Positions 15,174 to 24,838 are shown, numbered from the stretch's first letter. The stretch is DNA of 64,000 nucleotides from Acuticoccus sp039034015 (GCA_039034015.1 JBCCBM010000002.1:124001-188000); one strand, 5' to 3'. Notes: a model not told the origin generated them from the sequence alone. Numbers and translations are program-made.

Positions 15174-16262
15174 TCAGGTGAACCGTGACTTGTCCACCGA
15201 TCCCACGACGTAATTCACGTGCCCCATCTTGCGACCGGGCCGCGCGCTTGTCTTCCCATAGATGTAGGGGCGCGCGACCGGGTTGGCCAGAAGCGTGCGA
15301 AAGCCCGACAGCTCATCGCCCAAAATGTTGACCATTTCAACGTTGGCCGTGCGCTCCGAAGGCCCAAGGGGCCAGCCGGCGATGGCGCGAATATGGTTCT
15401 CGAACTGGGAGGTGGCGGCCCCGTCCAGCGTCCAGTGGCCGGTGTTGTGCACCCGGGGCGCAATCTCGTTCGCGACCAAGAGTTTTGATTGGTCGGGAAG
15501 GACGAAAAACTCCACCGCCAACACGCCCACATAGCCGAGCGCGCGGGCCACGGACTCGGCCGAGTACTGGGCCATGTCCTGAACATCATGGGAGAGCGGC
15601 GAGGGGAAGTTGGTGGAGCGCAAGATCCCGTCCCGATGGCGGTTGCGCGGGCAGTCATAGGCGGCAATCTCGCCGCGGACCCCCCGCGCGATGACCGCCG
15701 AGGTTTCGGCATAAAACTCAACACACTCTTCCAAGATCGCTGGGGCCCCGCCCAGCGCCTCCATGGCCGCTTTGCTGCTTGTGTCGCGGTCAACCACCAC
15801 CTGGCCGCGCCCATCATAGCCAAGCCGGCGGGTTTTGAGCCGGCCGACCGGGATGTGTTCACGCGCAGCGTCCAGCGTTTCCACGCACCGCACCGGGGCA
15901 TAGCGCGCCACGCGAAGGGCGCAGGCTTGCAAAAACGCCTTCTCCACCAGCCGGTCTTGGCTCGCCCGCAACGCGAGCGGGGCGGGGCGCACGGGCACCT
16001 CAACCCCATCGAACACGGTGAAGGGGATGTTTTCAAACTCGTAGGTGATCACATCGCAGCCGCGGGCAAACACGCCGAACGCCTGGCGATCATCATAGGG
16101 CGCCTCGACCACCTCATGGGCAACGCCAAAGCCCACAGCATCACTGTCGGGCGGGGCGAGCATGCGGATGCGAAAGCCAAGCTGCTGGGCCGCAACGCTC
16201 AGCATTTTGGCCAGTTGGCCGCCCCCCACAATGCCGATGGTGGCGCCGCGATCAAGGGTCAA
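15174..16262 (-). CDS. purK: 5-(carboxyamino)imidazole ribonucleotide synthase
   Basis: PurK carboxylates AIR with ATP and bicarbonate to N5-CAIR in purine synthesis. The 362-residue product has the ATP-grasp fold: ATIGIVGGGQLAKML at the N terminus, RRLGYDGRGQ near residue 142, AVEFFV and NEIAPRVHNTGHWT near residues 255-280. The open frame continues upstream, but the TTG at 16262 has a perfect GGAGG six bases ahead and begins where homology begins, so it is the probable start. It overlaps the purE 3' end by 11 bases. Confidence 0.94.
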   Translation of the reverse strand: MTLDRGATIGIVGGGQLAKMLSVAAQQLGFRIRMLAPPDSDAVGFGVAHEVVEAPYDDRQAFGVFARGCDVITYEFENIPFTVFDGVEVPVRPAPLALRASQDRLVEKAFLQACALRVARYAPVRCVETLDAAREHIPVGRLKTRRLGYDGRGQVVVDRDTSSKAAMEALGGAPAILEECVEFYAETSAVIARGVRGEIAAYDCPRNRHRDGILRSTNFPSPLSHDVQDMAQYSAESVARALGYVGVLAVEFFVLPDQSKLLVANEIAPRVHNTGHWTLDGAATSQFENHIRAIAGWPLGPSERTANVEMVNILGDELSGFRTLLANPVARPYIYGKTSARPGRKMGHVNYVVGSVDKSRFT

Positions 16263-16755
16263 CAGGGGCCTCCGGCTGCTCTGGAACGGCCTCACGTTGC
16301 GCCGCGCGCCAGGCGGCCAAGCGCGCGGCCAGCGCGTCATCTTGCAATGCCAACACCGCGGCGGCCAAAAGCGCAGCGTTCACCGCGCCGGCGCGCCCGA
16401 TGGCGAGCGTCCCCACCGGAATACCGGCTGGCATCTGAACGATCGACAACAAGCTGTCCCACCCCGAGAGCGCCGCACTTTGGACGGGAACGCCGAAGAC
16501 CGGCAGCGCCGTGAGGCTTGCCACCATGCCCGGCAGGTGCGCCGCGCCCCCCGCCCCCGCAATGATTACCTTGTGGCCGGACGCCTCTGCGCCGCGGGCA
16601 AACGCATAAAGCCGGTCTGGCGTGCGGTGGGCTGAGACGACGCGCGATATGTGGGTGACGCCAAGATCATCAAGGGTTTGCGCCGCGTGGCCAAGGGTTG
16701 GCCAATCGGAACGGCTGCCCATCACGATGGCAACGTCGCACGAGGTCATGGTCAC
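16252..16755 (-). CDS. purE: 5-(carboxyamino)imidazole ribonucleotide mutase
   Basis: PurE converts N5-CAIR to CAIR. The 167-residue protein shows VAIVMGSRSDWP near residue 8, VVSAHRTPDRL near residue 39, GAGGAAHLPGM near residue 67 and the PVGTLAIG segment: class I PurE hallmarks. The GTG at 16755 overlaps the TGA of the upstream YdcH gene (GTGA), arguing for coupling; an ATG two codons later is the alternative. Confidence 0.95.
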   Translation of the reverse strand: MTMTSCDVAIVMGSRSDWPTLGHAAQTLDDLGVTHISRVVSAHRTPDRLYAFARGAEASGHKVIIAGAGGAAHLPGMVASLTALPVFGVPVQSAALSGWDSLLSIVQMPAGIPVGTLAIGRAGAVNAALLAAAVLALQDDALAARLAAWRAAQREAVPEQPEAPVDP

Positions 16756-16955
16756 GCGATGATGTCGGGCGTGGAGTGGGCGGAGAGGCTGCGGATCTCG
16801 TCCTTCAGCTGAAGTTTGCGCTTCTTCAGCCGTTTGATCTGCAAGATATCGCGAGAGCCGGACGCCTCCAACGCGTCCACCGCGGCATCAAGGTCGCGGT
16901 GTTGCTCTCGCAAAAGATGCAGGCGCGCCGAAACGTTCTGCAGGGTCCCGTCCAT
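16752..16955 (-). CDS. YdcH / DUF465 family small protein
   Basis: This 67-residue, charged, mostly helical protein has the LHLLREQHRDLDAAVDALE and IKRLKKRKLQLKDEI segments that define DUF465. A coiled coil is likely over most of its length. Function is unknown; it regularly precedes purE in Hyphomicrobiales. It lies upstream of and overlaps purE, so it probably starts the operon. The leader contains an inverted pair GATCAAC/GTTGATC (around 16964 and 17016). Confidence 0.9.
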   Translation of the reverse strand: MDGTLQNVSARLHLLREQHRDLDAAVDALEASGSRDILQIKRLKKRKLQLKDEIRSLSAHSTPDIIA

Positions 16956-17025
16956 AACGCCCGATCAACAAGATTTTGACTTGACGCAATATATTGACGC
17001 CGGGCCCGTTGTCGAGATGTTGATC

Positions 17026-18333
17026 CTAGCCGTCAGCCCCCACGATGGCGATGGTGGGGGCAACCCCGTCAAAAATGCGGGCGGCGGCCCGGCGCACGTC
17101 CTCCAGCGTCACCGCCTCGATGAGGCCGTTGCGGTCGGTCACATAGTTTTTGCCAAGATCCTCAATCTGCAAAAACAAAAGCTGGCGGGCGATGGAGCTC
17201 GATGAGCCAAAGCGCAGCGCATAGGACCCGGTGAGGAACGATTTCGCCTCGTTAAGCTCCGCCTCGGAGGGGCCTTCGGTCGCCATCTTTTCAAACTGTT
17301 GAAGGATGATGTCACGGGCAAGCGTTGCCTGGTCGGTGCGCGTGGAGGTGCCGGCGCCAAAGACGCTCGCATGCTCAAAGGGCGCAACGTAGCTGTAGAC
17401 GCCGTAGGCGAGGCCGCGCTTTTCACGCACCTCTTTGTAGAGCCAGGACGAGAAGGCGCCGCCGCCAAGAATGTGGTTCATCACGAAGGCTGGAATAAAG
17501 TCCGGATCATCGCGGTTGAGCGCCGGAATGCCGAACCGCAGCGCCGATTGCGGGGTCTCCAGCGTCTCGGTGACGGTGATGCCGACGGCGGGGGTCACGG
17601 CGGGGACGGCCACAAGGTCGGCCGTCTCCGGCAGTGCGCCAAAGGTTTTGTCAAGGAGCGGGGCAAGGCGCTCAGCATCAATGTCGCCAACCACGGCGAT
17701 GATCAGATTGTCACGCCCAAATGCGCCCGCGTGGGCCGCGCGCACCGCGTCCACCCCAAGGGCCGACACGCTTTCAACGCTGCCGGCCGTTGGCGTCCCA
17801 TAAGGGTGGTCCGGAAAGGCGGCCTTTGACCACAGCCGGCCCGCGAGCGCGCTGGGGTCGGTCTGCTCTCGCCGGAGGCTAGCAAGCTTGCGCGCGCGCA
17901 CCCGCTCCAGCGCTTCGGCCGCAAAGCGCGGCTCTTGCAGGGCAAGCGCCATCAGGCCAAAGCCGCGCTCCACGCTGGAGGAGAGGACGCGCATGTCGGC
18001 ATAGACATGGTCGCGGGAGGCTTCAAAGCTGAGGCGGATGGCGTTGTTTTGAAGCTCGGTTTGGAAGGCGACGGCGTCCATGTCGCCCGCCCCTTCCGAC
18101 AACAAGCCGGCCATGAGGCTCGCGCGGCCGCCTTCGCCCTCAGGGTCCTGGACGGCACCGGACCCTTTGAAGGCCACGTCCACCGCCACAATCGGCACAG
18201 TGCTGTCGGACACGAGCCAGGCCGAGATCCCGCCCTCGCTCACAACTTCTTGGATATCGATGGCGAGGGCGCTCCCGGCGAACCCGATGACGGTGATGGC
18301 CGCCAGGATGGCACGTTTTAAAGTTCGGTACAT
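17026..18333 (-). CDS. M16-family peptidase homologue lacking the zinc motif, exported
   Basis: The 435-residue protein has a signal peptide (to about residue 24, GSALA) and two M16 halves, with the second-half signature LYKEVREKRGLAYGVYSY near residue 300. Where active members carry HxxEH, this one reads GGRASLMAGLL, so it cannot bind zinc there. It follows the active M16 gene by 33 bases. In such pairs, as with mitochondrial processing peptidase, the inactive chain usually completes a heterodimer; that is the likely role in the periplasm. Confidence 0.92.
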   Translation of the reverse strand: MYRTLKRAILAAITVIGFAGSALAIDIQEVVSEGGISAWLVSDSTVPIVAVDVAFKGSGAVQDPEGEGGRASLMAGLLSEGAGDMDAVAFQTELQNNAIRLSFEASRDHVYADMRVLSSSVERGFGLMALALQEPRFAAEALERVRARKLASLRREQTDPSALAGRLWSKAAFPDHPYGTPTAGSVESVSALGVDAVRAAHAGAFGRDNLIIAVVGDIDAERLAPLLDKTFGALPETADLVAVPAVTPAVGITVTETLETPQSALRFGIPALNRDDPDFIPAFVMNHILGGGAFSSWLYKEVREKRGLAYGVYSYVAPFEHASVFGAGTSTRTDQATLARDIILQQFEKMATEGPSEAELNEAKSFLTGSYALRFGSSSSIARQLLFLQIEDLGKNYVTDRNGLIEAVTLEDVRRAAARIFDGVAPTIAIVGADG

Positions 18334-18366
18334 CGACTTCAGTCCTGCGTGTGTCGGCGGGGGCCG

Positions 18367-19734
18367 TCAGGCGGGGTTTTCGACGAGAAGGCGCGCGGTG
18401 ACCTTGCCCTTGGCGGCAAGGAAGCGCTGGGCGGCGCGCTGCACGTCCTCGGCGGTGACGGCGGCAATCCGCGAAGGCCACTCTTGCACATCCTCCACCG
18501 TGGAGCCGGTGGTGAGAGCCGCGCCAAAGATGCGGGCAAGGGTCGCCTGGCTGTCCTGCGCAAAAATCACGCCGGCAAGGGTCGTGGTCTTTGCCTTTGC
18601 GAGCTCATCCTCGGTGATGCCGTTTTGCGCAAGGTCGGCAAGAATTTCGAGCGCTCGGTCCTCTAACGTCTCCAGCGAGACCCCTTCTTGGGGCGTGCCG
18701 TAGATGATGAAGCGCGTGTCATCCACCGAGTTGGACTGGTAGTAGGCGCCGATCGAGGTGGCGACAGGTTCTTCCCGCACGAGGGCGGTGTAGAGCCGGC
18801 TGGTGTTGGTGCCGCCCAACACTTCGGCCACAATATCAAGGGCTTCCCCGTCACCCGGCGCTGCGGTCGCGTAGCTCGGAACAAGCCAGGCGATTTGCGT
18901 GGAGGGCTGGCGCACCCGCGGGTCGGAGAGGCTGACCATGCGGTCCGCGCGGATGGGCTGGGCTTTTGGCCGGTTGCGCGGCGGGGTCGGGGTGGCGTCG
19001 CCCACCTTGCCGTACGTGTCATCGGCGAGCGTGCGGATTTCGTCCACAGTCACATCGCCGGCAATCACGAGGATGCCGTTGGAGGGGCGGTAATGGTCGC
19101 GGTAAAACGCGATCGCATCCTCGTGGGTGAGCGCGGACACTTCATCGGGCCAGCCGATGATGGGGTCACCGTACGGGTGGTTCACATAAAGCGCGGCGTC
19201 CATCGCCTCGCCAAGCTCGGCCGAGGGGCGCGTTTCCACCCGCGATCGGCGCTCTTCAAGCACAACATTGAGTTCAGGCGCGCTCACCTCTTCGGAGAGG
19301 ACGAGGCCCTGCATCCGGTCCGCCTCCAGCGCCATCATCTGGCCAAGGTGCTCTTTGGCAACTTGTTGGAAATAGCCGGTGTAGTCGTTGGAGGTGAAGG
19401 CGTTTTCCCGCCCGCCAACGCGCGACACAATGTGCGAAAAGCCGTCAGGGTTCGCGTCGGTGCCCTTGAACATCAGGTGTTCCAGGTAGTGGGCGATGCC
19501 CGATTTGCCGGGCGGCTCATCGGCGGAACCCACGCGGTACCACATCATGTGGGTGACGATGGGCGCCCGGCGATCGGGGATGACCACCACCTCAAGACCA
19601 TTGTCGAGGCGGAAGGTTTCAGCGTCCGGGGCGATCACAAGGTCGCCAAGGTCGACGGGCGCGGCGGCGGAGGGGAAGGTTGAAAGGCTCACAGCCCCAA
19701 GCACTAGCCCGAACAGGGCACCTTTCAAAGCCAT
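18367..19734 (-). CDS. M16-family zinc peptidase, exported
   Basis: This 455-residue protein carries a signal peptide (residues 1-24, ending PSAAA), then the zinc motif HYLEH in GIAHYLEHLMFKG near residue 78 and the downstream glutamate region (LEERRSR...). The frame is open for 168 more codons upstream, but the ATG at 19734 has AAGGAGG six bases ahead and starts the signal peptide. It is the catalytic partner of the zinc-motif-free M16 protein that follows it. Substrates are unknown; peptide or signal-peptide degradation in the periplasm is plausible. Confidence 0.93.
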   Translation of the reverse strand: MALKGALFGLVLGAVSLSTFPSAAAPVDLGDLVIAPDAETFRLDNGLEVVVIPDRRAPIVTHMMWYRVGSADEPPGKSGIAHYLEHLMFKGTDANPDGFSHIVSRVGGRENAFTSNDYTGYFQQVAKEHLGQMMALEADRMQGLVLSEEVSAPELNVVLEERRSRVETRPSAELGEAMDAALYVNHPYGDPIIGWPDEVSALTHEDAIAFYRDHYRPSNGILVIAGDVTVDEIRTLADDTYGKVGDATPTPPRNRPKAQPIRADRMVSLSDPRVRQPSTQIAWLVPSYATAAPGDGEALDIVAEVLGGTNTSRLYTALVREEPVATSIGAYYQSNSVDDTRFIIYGTPQEGVSLETLEDRALEILADLAQNGITEDELAKAKTTTLAGVIFAQDSQATLARIFGAALTTGSTVEDVQEWPSRIAAVTAEDVQRAAQRFLAAKGKVTARLLVENPA

Positions 19735-19810
19735 CGCCGTCCTCCTTGTGACGGCGATGGGATAAACCGGGGATTGTCCCCCGGCCACTGAATTGTTCGT
19801 AACTCCCCGC

Positions 19811-20521
19811 CTACTGCGGCGCGCGGGGGGTCTTGTTCTGTTTGTTGAGCGTGGGCGCGTTGCGGTAGGCGCGCTTTTTGGCCCACTCCGAATTTTCAAT
19901 GTCGCCCTCTTCCGGCAGTGCGGCAGAGGCGGCGGGCGTGCGATAGGCGGTCGGCGGCTGGATGAGGTATTCGCGCGGGGCGGCCGTGCCATCATCGGCA
20001 AGAACGGCAGCGCCTGCGCGGCGAATGCGAAGGATGCCGGTGCGCTCCTCGCCGTTGCGGGCGCTGGTTTGCTCACGGTCGCGCAAAACATCACCCGCGG
20101 TGGGGCCCTGGGGCGGCTTGGCGAGCGCTTCGGCCGGCAAGCGTGCGCGGGCAGAGGCGGTGCGCACGGCGCCAGACCCATCTTCGCCCGACAACAGCTC
20201 GCGCAAGCGCGTGCGGCGCTGGCGCTCGGCGTCCGCATGGTCGGTGGGGAAGTTCACCGCAGCCTCGGCCGCATTCGTCCCATTGCGGGGGGAGGGGAGC
20301 TGTGTGCTCGACGGCATCGCGAGCGGCGCGCGGGGGCGATAAGCAAGCTTTGACTTTGCCTTGGGCGCGACGCCGGCGTGCTGCATGGCCGTCTTGAACA
20401 TGTTGAAACCGCCCGGCTCTTTCTCGGTGGTCTCCACATCGTCGTAGAAATAGTTGTAGCTCGTGTTGCAGCCGGCGAGCGCGAGGCTGGCGGCAAGAAC
20501 GGCAATCACACGCAGCGTCAT
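19811..20521 (-). CDS. Lipoprotein of unknown function
   Basis: The 236-residue product has a lipoprotein signal with LALAGC (Cys18). The rest is low in recognisable structure: rich in Ala, Arg, Pro and Thr, without clear repeats, and probably largely disordered with short motifs such as REYLIQPPTAYR near residue 184. A protein of this kind commonly sits between lspA and the M16 pair in related genomes. That it needs LspA for its own processing fits the neighbourhood but proves nothing about its role. Confidence 0.8.
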   Translation of the reverse strand: MTLRVIAVLAASLALAGCNTSYNYFYDDVETTEKEPGGFNMFKTAMQHAGVAPKAKSKLAYRPRAPLAMPSSTQLPSPRNGTNAAEAAVNFPTDHADAERQRRTRLRELLSGEDGSGAVRTASARARLPAEALAKPPQGPTAGDVLRDREQTSARNGEERTGILRIRRAGAAVLADDGTAAPREYLIQPPTAYRTPAASAALPEEGDIENSEWAKKRAYRNAPTLNKQNKTPRAPQ

Positions 20522-20646
20522 GGTTCACTCCACGGGGGGCAACACGCCCGCCACCGTTGCATCGCGCCAGAACGGTGGACAGTCAACGGATTGCACGCCT
20601 TCGTTTCCAACTGGTGCATTTTGGCCACAGATTTTTACGCCCGCCA

Positions 20647-21123
20647 TCAGGAGGGCGTTAACGCGCGGCGCGGGCGAAGGCTGTCCCACAAAAGCGCGAT
20701 CACGCCGAACACGATGGCCGCGTCCGCGACGTTAAAGATGTACCAGGACCAGTCGCCCCAGTGGAGGTGCACAAAGTCGACCACCGCGCCGTAGGCGACC
20801 CGGTCCACAAGGTTGCCCACCGCCCCGCCGACGATGCCGGCGAGCGCAAACATCACCAGCTTCACTTTTGCGCGGTAAAGCCAGACGGCGAGCGCTGCCG
20901 TGCCCGCTGCGGTGATGGCGACAAGGAGCCAGCGCCCGGCGCCTTCGGTTTGGAAGAGGCCGTAGGAGATGCCGCGGTTCCACACCAGCGTGATGTCGAG
21001 GAACGGGGCAACGGCGATTGCCCCGTTCGAGAAATCGGCGCCGTGGAGGACCCAGAGTTTTGTGGCCTGGTCCACCACGAAGATGCCGAGCGCCAACAGG
21101 AGCGCGGTGCCGCGGCGCGCCAT
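20647..21123 (-). CDS. lspA: Lipoprotein signal peptidase (signal peptidase II)
   Basis: LspA cleaves signal peptides of lipid-modified prolipoproteins. The 158-residue membrane protein has four hydrophobic helices and the catalytic aspartates in GNLVDRVAYGAVVDF near residue 104 and FNVADAAIV near residue 134, with VDQATKLW near the N terminus. Its start overlaps the ileS stop by one base, the classic ileS-lspA arrangement. Several lipoproteins in this window would be substrates. Confidence 0.96.
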   Translation of the reverse strand: MARRGTALLLALGIFVVDQATKLWVLHGADFSNGAIAVAPFLDITLVWNRGISYGLFQTEGAGRWLLVAITAAGTAALAVWLYRAKVKLVMFALAGIVGGAVGNLVDRVAYGAVVDFVHLHWGDWSWYIFNVADAAIVFGVIALLWDSLRPRRALTPS

Positions 21124-24005
21124 CAGGCCCCTTCGATCTCCGCCATGGCCGCCGCGTCCCGGGGCGAAAGATCCGGATAGCGCGGGTCGGCGCCCACATC
21201 GCCCGAGACGCGCCAGGAGCGGGCGCAGCGCGTGCCCACAGCGCGGCCCGGGACAACGCCGACGCCCGGCACCTCGGCGAGCGCAAAGTCGCCCGCCTGG
21301 GGCGCGCCCGCCTCAAGGGTGATGGCGGAGACGATGCAAACATCGGCAAAGTCCACCGCCTCGCAGGCCGCAAGGAGATCCGCATCTGCAATGCGAACGA
21401 GAGGGTGCGCCTCAAGGGAAGAGCCGATGCGCTTTTCCCGCCGCTCAACCTCCAGCGCGCCGGTGACGACGCGGCGCACACGCTTCACCTTGGCCCACTT
21501 TTCTTCCAGCCCATCGTCCCGCCAGGCGGGGTCTGCGGCATAAAAGAGTTCCAGATGCACAGAGCCCTCGCGGCCGGCCGAGGCAAACGCCTCCTCCATG
21601 GTGAAGGGGAGGAGCGGGGCAAGCCACGTGGTGAGCGCATCGAACAGGGCGGACACGGTGTAGAGCGCGGCGTGGCGGCGCGGGCTCGACGGCGCGTCGC
21701 AGTAAAGCGCGTCCTTGCGGATGTCGAAGTAGAAGGCCGAAAGCTCGACATTGGCAAAGGTTGTGAGCGTGTGGAGGACATGCGCGTAGTCGAACCTTCG
21801 GTAGGCGGCGCGAATGTCGGTGTCGAGCACGGCCAGGCGGTGGAGCATCAGCCGCTCAAGCTCGGGCGCTTGCGCGGGGTCCACCGGCACGTCCGGCATG
21901 TGGGCGAGTGTTCCCAGCATCCAGCGCAGGGAGTTGCGCAGCTTTCGATAGCTGTCGGCAACGCCTTTCATGATTTCGCCGCCGATGCGCTGGTCGGCGG
22001 TGTAGTCTTGGCTCGCAACCCACAGGCGCAGGATGTCGGCGCCGTACTGTTTGATGATGTCCTGGGGCGCGATGGTGTTGCGCAGGGACTTTGACATCTT
22101 GCGCCCGTCCTCGGCCATCGTAAAGCCGTGGGTGACGACAGTGTCGTAAGGTGCGCGGCCCCTTGTCCCGCAGCTTTCAAGCAGTGACGAGTGGAACCAG
22201 CCGCGGTGTTGGTCGGACCCCTCTAGGTAAACGTCGGCGGGCCATTTGAGGTCGGGCCGCCGCTCCAGGCAAAAGGCGTGGGTGGAGCCTGAATCGAACC
22301 ACACGTCCAAGATGTCGGTCACCTTCTCATAGGCGTCCGGGTCGTGGTCGGGGGCGAGGAAGCGGGCGGCAGCCTCGTCGTGGAACCAGGCGTCGGCGCC
22401 CTCGGCCTCAAACGCCTCGCCGATGCGCGCGTTGACGGCCGCGTCCTGCAGCACCGCGCCGGTCTCCTTGTGGACGAAGACGGTGATGGGGACGCCCCAT
22501 GCGCGCTGGCGCGACAGCACCCAGTCGGGCCGGTTCTCGATCATCCCGCGCAGGCGGTTTTTGCCCGCGGCGGGCACAAAGCCCGTGTCGTCGATGGCGG
22601 CGAGCGCGCGGGAGCGCAGCGTCGTCCCATCCTCAAACGGCTTGTCCATGGAGACAAACCACTGCGGCGTGTTGCGGAAGATGACCGGCTTTGCCGACCG
22701 CCACGAGTGCGGATACGAGTGTTTTAGACGCCCCCGCGCGACCAGCGCGCCCGCCTCCACCAGCGCGTCGATGACGACTTTGTTGGCATCCCCCTTCTTG
22801 CCCTCATCGGTGATGACCTGCGCGCCCTCAAAGCCTGGCGCATCCTTCGTAAACCGCCCGTCCGCGCCCACCGGATAGGGGATTCTTGTGTCAACGCCCA
22901 TCGCCTCGAGGGTGGCGCGGTTGCTCGTCCAAGCCTCAAAGTCTTCCGCGCCGTGGCTGGGGGCGGTGTGCACAAAGCCCGTGCCCGCCTCGTCCGTCAC
23001 ATGGTCGCCGGCAAGGAGCGGGACGGCAAAATCATAGCCCCGTTCGGCAAACGGGTGGGCGGCTGTGGCACCGGAGAGATCGCCGGCCGCAACATCGCCG
23101 ACCCGGCGGAACGCGCCGACCCGTGCTGAGCCCATCACGGTTTCGGCCAGGCGATCGGCCACCACATAACGCGCGCCGGGCTTGGCCCAGTTGTCGTCCG
23201 CCGCCTCCGTCACCTCGTAAAGGCCGTAGGGCAGGTTCGGCGCAAAGCAGATTGCGCGGTTGCCGGGGATCGTCCACGGCGTTGTCGTCCAGATGAGGAC
23301 CGAAGCGTCGAGCGCCTTTGTGGGGAAGGCGACCGTGATCGTGTCGGACTGATAGTCGTGATACTCGACCTCGGCCTCGGCAAGGGCCGTGCGCTCCACC
23401 ACCGACCACATCACCGGCTTTGACCCGCGGTAAAGCTGGCCGCTCATGGCAAACTTCATGAGCTCGCGGGCAATGTCGGCCTCGGCGAGATAGCTCATCG
23501 TCAAATAAGGGTCGGCAAAGTCGCCGATGACGCCAAGGCGCTGGAACTCTTCCCGCTGGACGCCGAGCCAGTGCTGGGCGAATTCGCGGCACTCGCGGCG
23601 GAATTCGACGACAGGCACATCGTCCTTGTTGCGGCCCTTGGCACGGTAGGCGCTCTCCACCTTCCACTCGATGGGGAGGCCGTGGCAGTCCCAGCCGGGC
23701 ACATAATTGCTGTCGTAGCCCAGCATTTGGTGGGAGCGGGTCACAAAATCTTTCAGGATTTTGTTGAGCGCGGTGCCGATGTGGATGTTGCCGTTGGCGT
23801 AAGGCGGGCCATCGTGGAGCACGAACTTTTCGCGCCCCGCGGCGGCCTTGCGCTGGCGGGCATAAAGGTCGGCCCAACTTTCCAGGATGCCGGGCTCCTT
23901 TTTGGGAAGGCCCGCGCGCATGGGAAATTCGGTCTTCGGCAGGAAGAGGGTTTTGGAATAGTCGCGGCCGGTCTCGCCGCTGTCAGCGGTCAGCGTCTCG
24001 CTCAT
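21123..24005 (-). CDS. ileS: Isoleucyl-tRNA synthetase
   Basis: IleRS charges tRNA-Ile and edits valine. The 960-residue protein has the class I HIGH-type motif in GNIHIGTALNK near residue 73, the CP1 editing domain, KMSKS in DGRKMSKSLRNT near residue 635, and a C-terminal anticodon-binding domain. A C-terminal zinc finger is absent: the protein ends AAAMAEIEGA without a CxxC pair, as in many alphaproteobacterial enzymes. Its stop overlaps lspA. A 215-base non-coding stretch upstream (24006-24220) should hold the promoter; I saw no T-box. Confidence 0.97.
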   Translation of the reverse strand: MSETLTADSGETGRDYSKTLFLPKTEFPMRAGLPKKEPGILESWADLYARQRKAAAGREKFVLHDGPPYANGNIHIGTALNKILKDFVTRSHQMLGYDSNYVPGWDCHGLPIEWKVESAYRAKGRNKDDVPVVEFRRECREFAQHWLGVQREEFQRLGVIGDFADPYLTMSYLAEADIARELMKFAMSGQLYRGSKPVMWSVVERTALAEAEVEYHDYQSDTITVAFPTKALDASVLIWTTTPWTIPGNRAICFAPNLPYGLYEVTEAADDNWAKPGARYVVADRLAETVMGSARVGAFRRVGDVAAGDLSGATAAHPFAERGYDFAVPLLAGDHVTDEAGTGFVHTAPSHGAEDFEAWTSNRATLEAMGVDTRIPYPVGADGRFTKDAPGFEGAQVITDEGKKGDANKVVIDALVEAGALVARGRLKHSYPHSWRSAKPVIFRNTPQWFVSMDKPFEDGTTLRSRALAAIDDTGFVPAAGKNRLRGMIENRPDWVLSRQRAWGVPITVFVHKETGAVLQDAAVNARIGEAFEAEGADAWFHDEAAARFLAPDHDPDAYEKVTDILDVWFDSGSTHAFCLERRPDLKWPADVYLEGSDQHRGWFHSSLLESCGTRGRAPYDTVVTHGFTMAEDGRKMSKSLRNTIAPQDIIKQYGADILRLWVASQDYTADQRIGGEIMKGVADSYRKLRNSLRWMLGTLAHMPDVPVDPAQAPELERLMLHRLAVLDTDIRAAYRRFDYAHVLHTLTTFANVELSAFYFDIRKDALYCDAPSSPRRHAALYTVSALFDALTTWLAPLLPFTMEEAFASAGREGSVHLELFYAADPAWRDDGLEEKWAKVKRVRRVVTGALEVERREKRIGSSLEAHPLVRIADADLLAACEAVDFADVCIVSAITLEAGAPQAGDFALAEVPGVGVVPGRAVGTRCARSWRVSGDVGADPRYPDLSPRDAAAMAEIEGA

Positions 24006-24220
24006 GGGTCACTTGTTCGGGTTGCGGCGCGCCCTTTCGCTTCCAAGGGTCGCCCAAAACGGTCACGCGGCGCATCAAAAGCGGGTGCGCCAGGCGGGCG
24101 GAGCCAAACGGGGAACCCGCCGCCGTTGGCTCCCACAAGCCGGCGGACGGGCGTCAAATTCGAATAATGCGCCGCGCGAAAAGGGTCATGGCGGGGGTGA
24201 TACACCCTTCCGCCCCGCGC

Positions 24221-24838
24221 CTAAAGGATTTTGACCGCGAAATAGCGCGTAAAAAGCTGCGGCTCACCGATGAGATAGGTCCGCGCCGGCCCCGCCTCCT
24301 CCAGAAGCGTCCACTTTGTGCCGGCCAGATCGTCCATGACGGGCACAAAGCCCTGCTCGCGAAACGTGTCCTCCCGCAGGGTGAAAACGCCGACGCCGCC
24401 GGGTTTTGTGACCCGGCAAAGCTCGTGAAGGCTGCGCGGCGGGGCGTGGCCGGGGCCAAAGGCGCCCACGCACGCAAAGCCGGCAAACGTGTCATCCTCG
24501 AAGGGGAGGGCGGCAAGGTTTGCATCCCGCAACGTGTCGTAGACGCCAAAGCGCGCGGCGCCGGTGCGCATCTTTGCCGAAATGTCGCACCCGACGAGGC
24601 CCGAAAAGCCGAGCACGCTCAGCATCTCGCCCACAAGGCCGGTGCCGCAAGCAGCATCCAGGATGGGGCCATCGGCCGGCATGTGCCGCGCCAGGAGCGC
24701 TGCCGCAATGAACGGCTGGCGCATCCCTTTGGCAAGGTTTTCCGCCTCGTAGGTCTGCGCCCAGCGGTCGTAGGTCTCGCGCGCCTCTTCGACCGTGTCA
24801 GCGCCCCACACGGCGGCAAGGTTGGGGTCGCGCGTCAA
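24221..24838 (-). CDS. Class I SAM-dependent methyltransferase
   Basis: The 205-residue protein has the SAM-binding motif ILDAACGTGLVGEML near residue 59, CDISAKM near residue 84 and a LHELCRVTKPGGVGVF segment near residue 138. It resembles small Williams-Beuren-type/UbiE-like methyltransferases; the substrate cannot be told. The start is a TTG at 24838 whose bases overlap the stop of the peroxiredoxin gene (TTGA), so the two are probably co-translated. Confidence 0.85.
   Translation of the reverse strand: MTRDPNLAAVWGADTVEEARETYDRWAQTYEAENLAKGMRQPFIAAALLARHMPADGPILDAACGTGLVGEMLSVLGFSGLVGCDISAKMRTGAARFGVYDTLRDANLAALPFEDDTFAGFACVGAFGPGHAPPRSLHELCRVTKPGGVGVFTLREDTFREQGFVPVMDDLAGTKWTLLEEAGPARTYLIGEPQLFTRYFAVKIL

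Noticed and set aside
19735..20238. 168-residue extension of the M16 peptidase
   Set aside because: Antisense-type composition, overlap with the lipoprotein gene and a proper signal peptide plus AAGGAGG at 19734.
24006..24220. tRNA or small gene upstream of ileS
   Set aside because: No cloverleaf or GTTCGA-type T-loop and no plausible frame was found.
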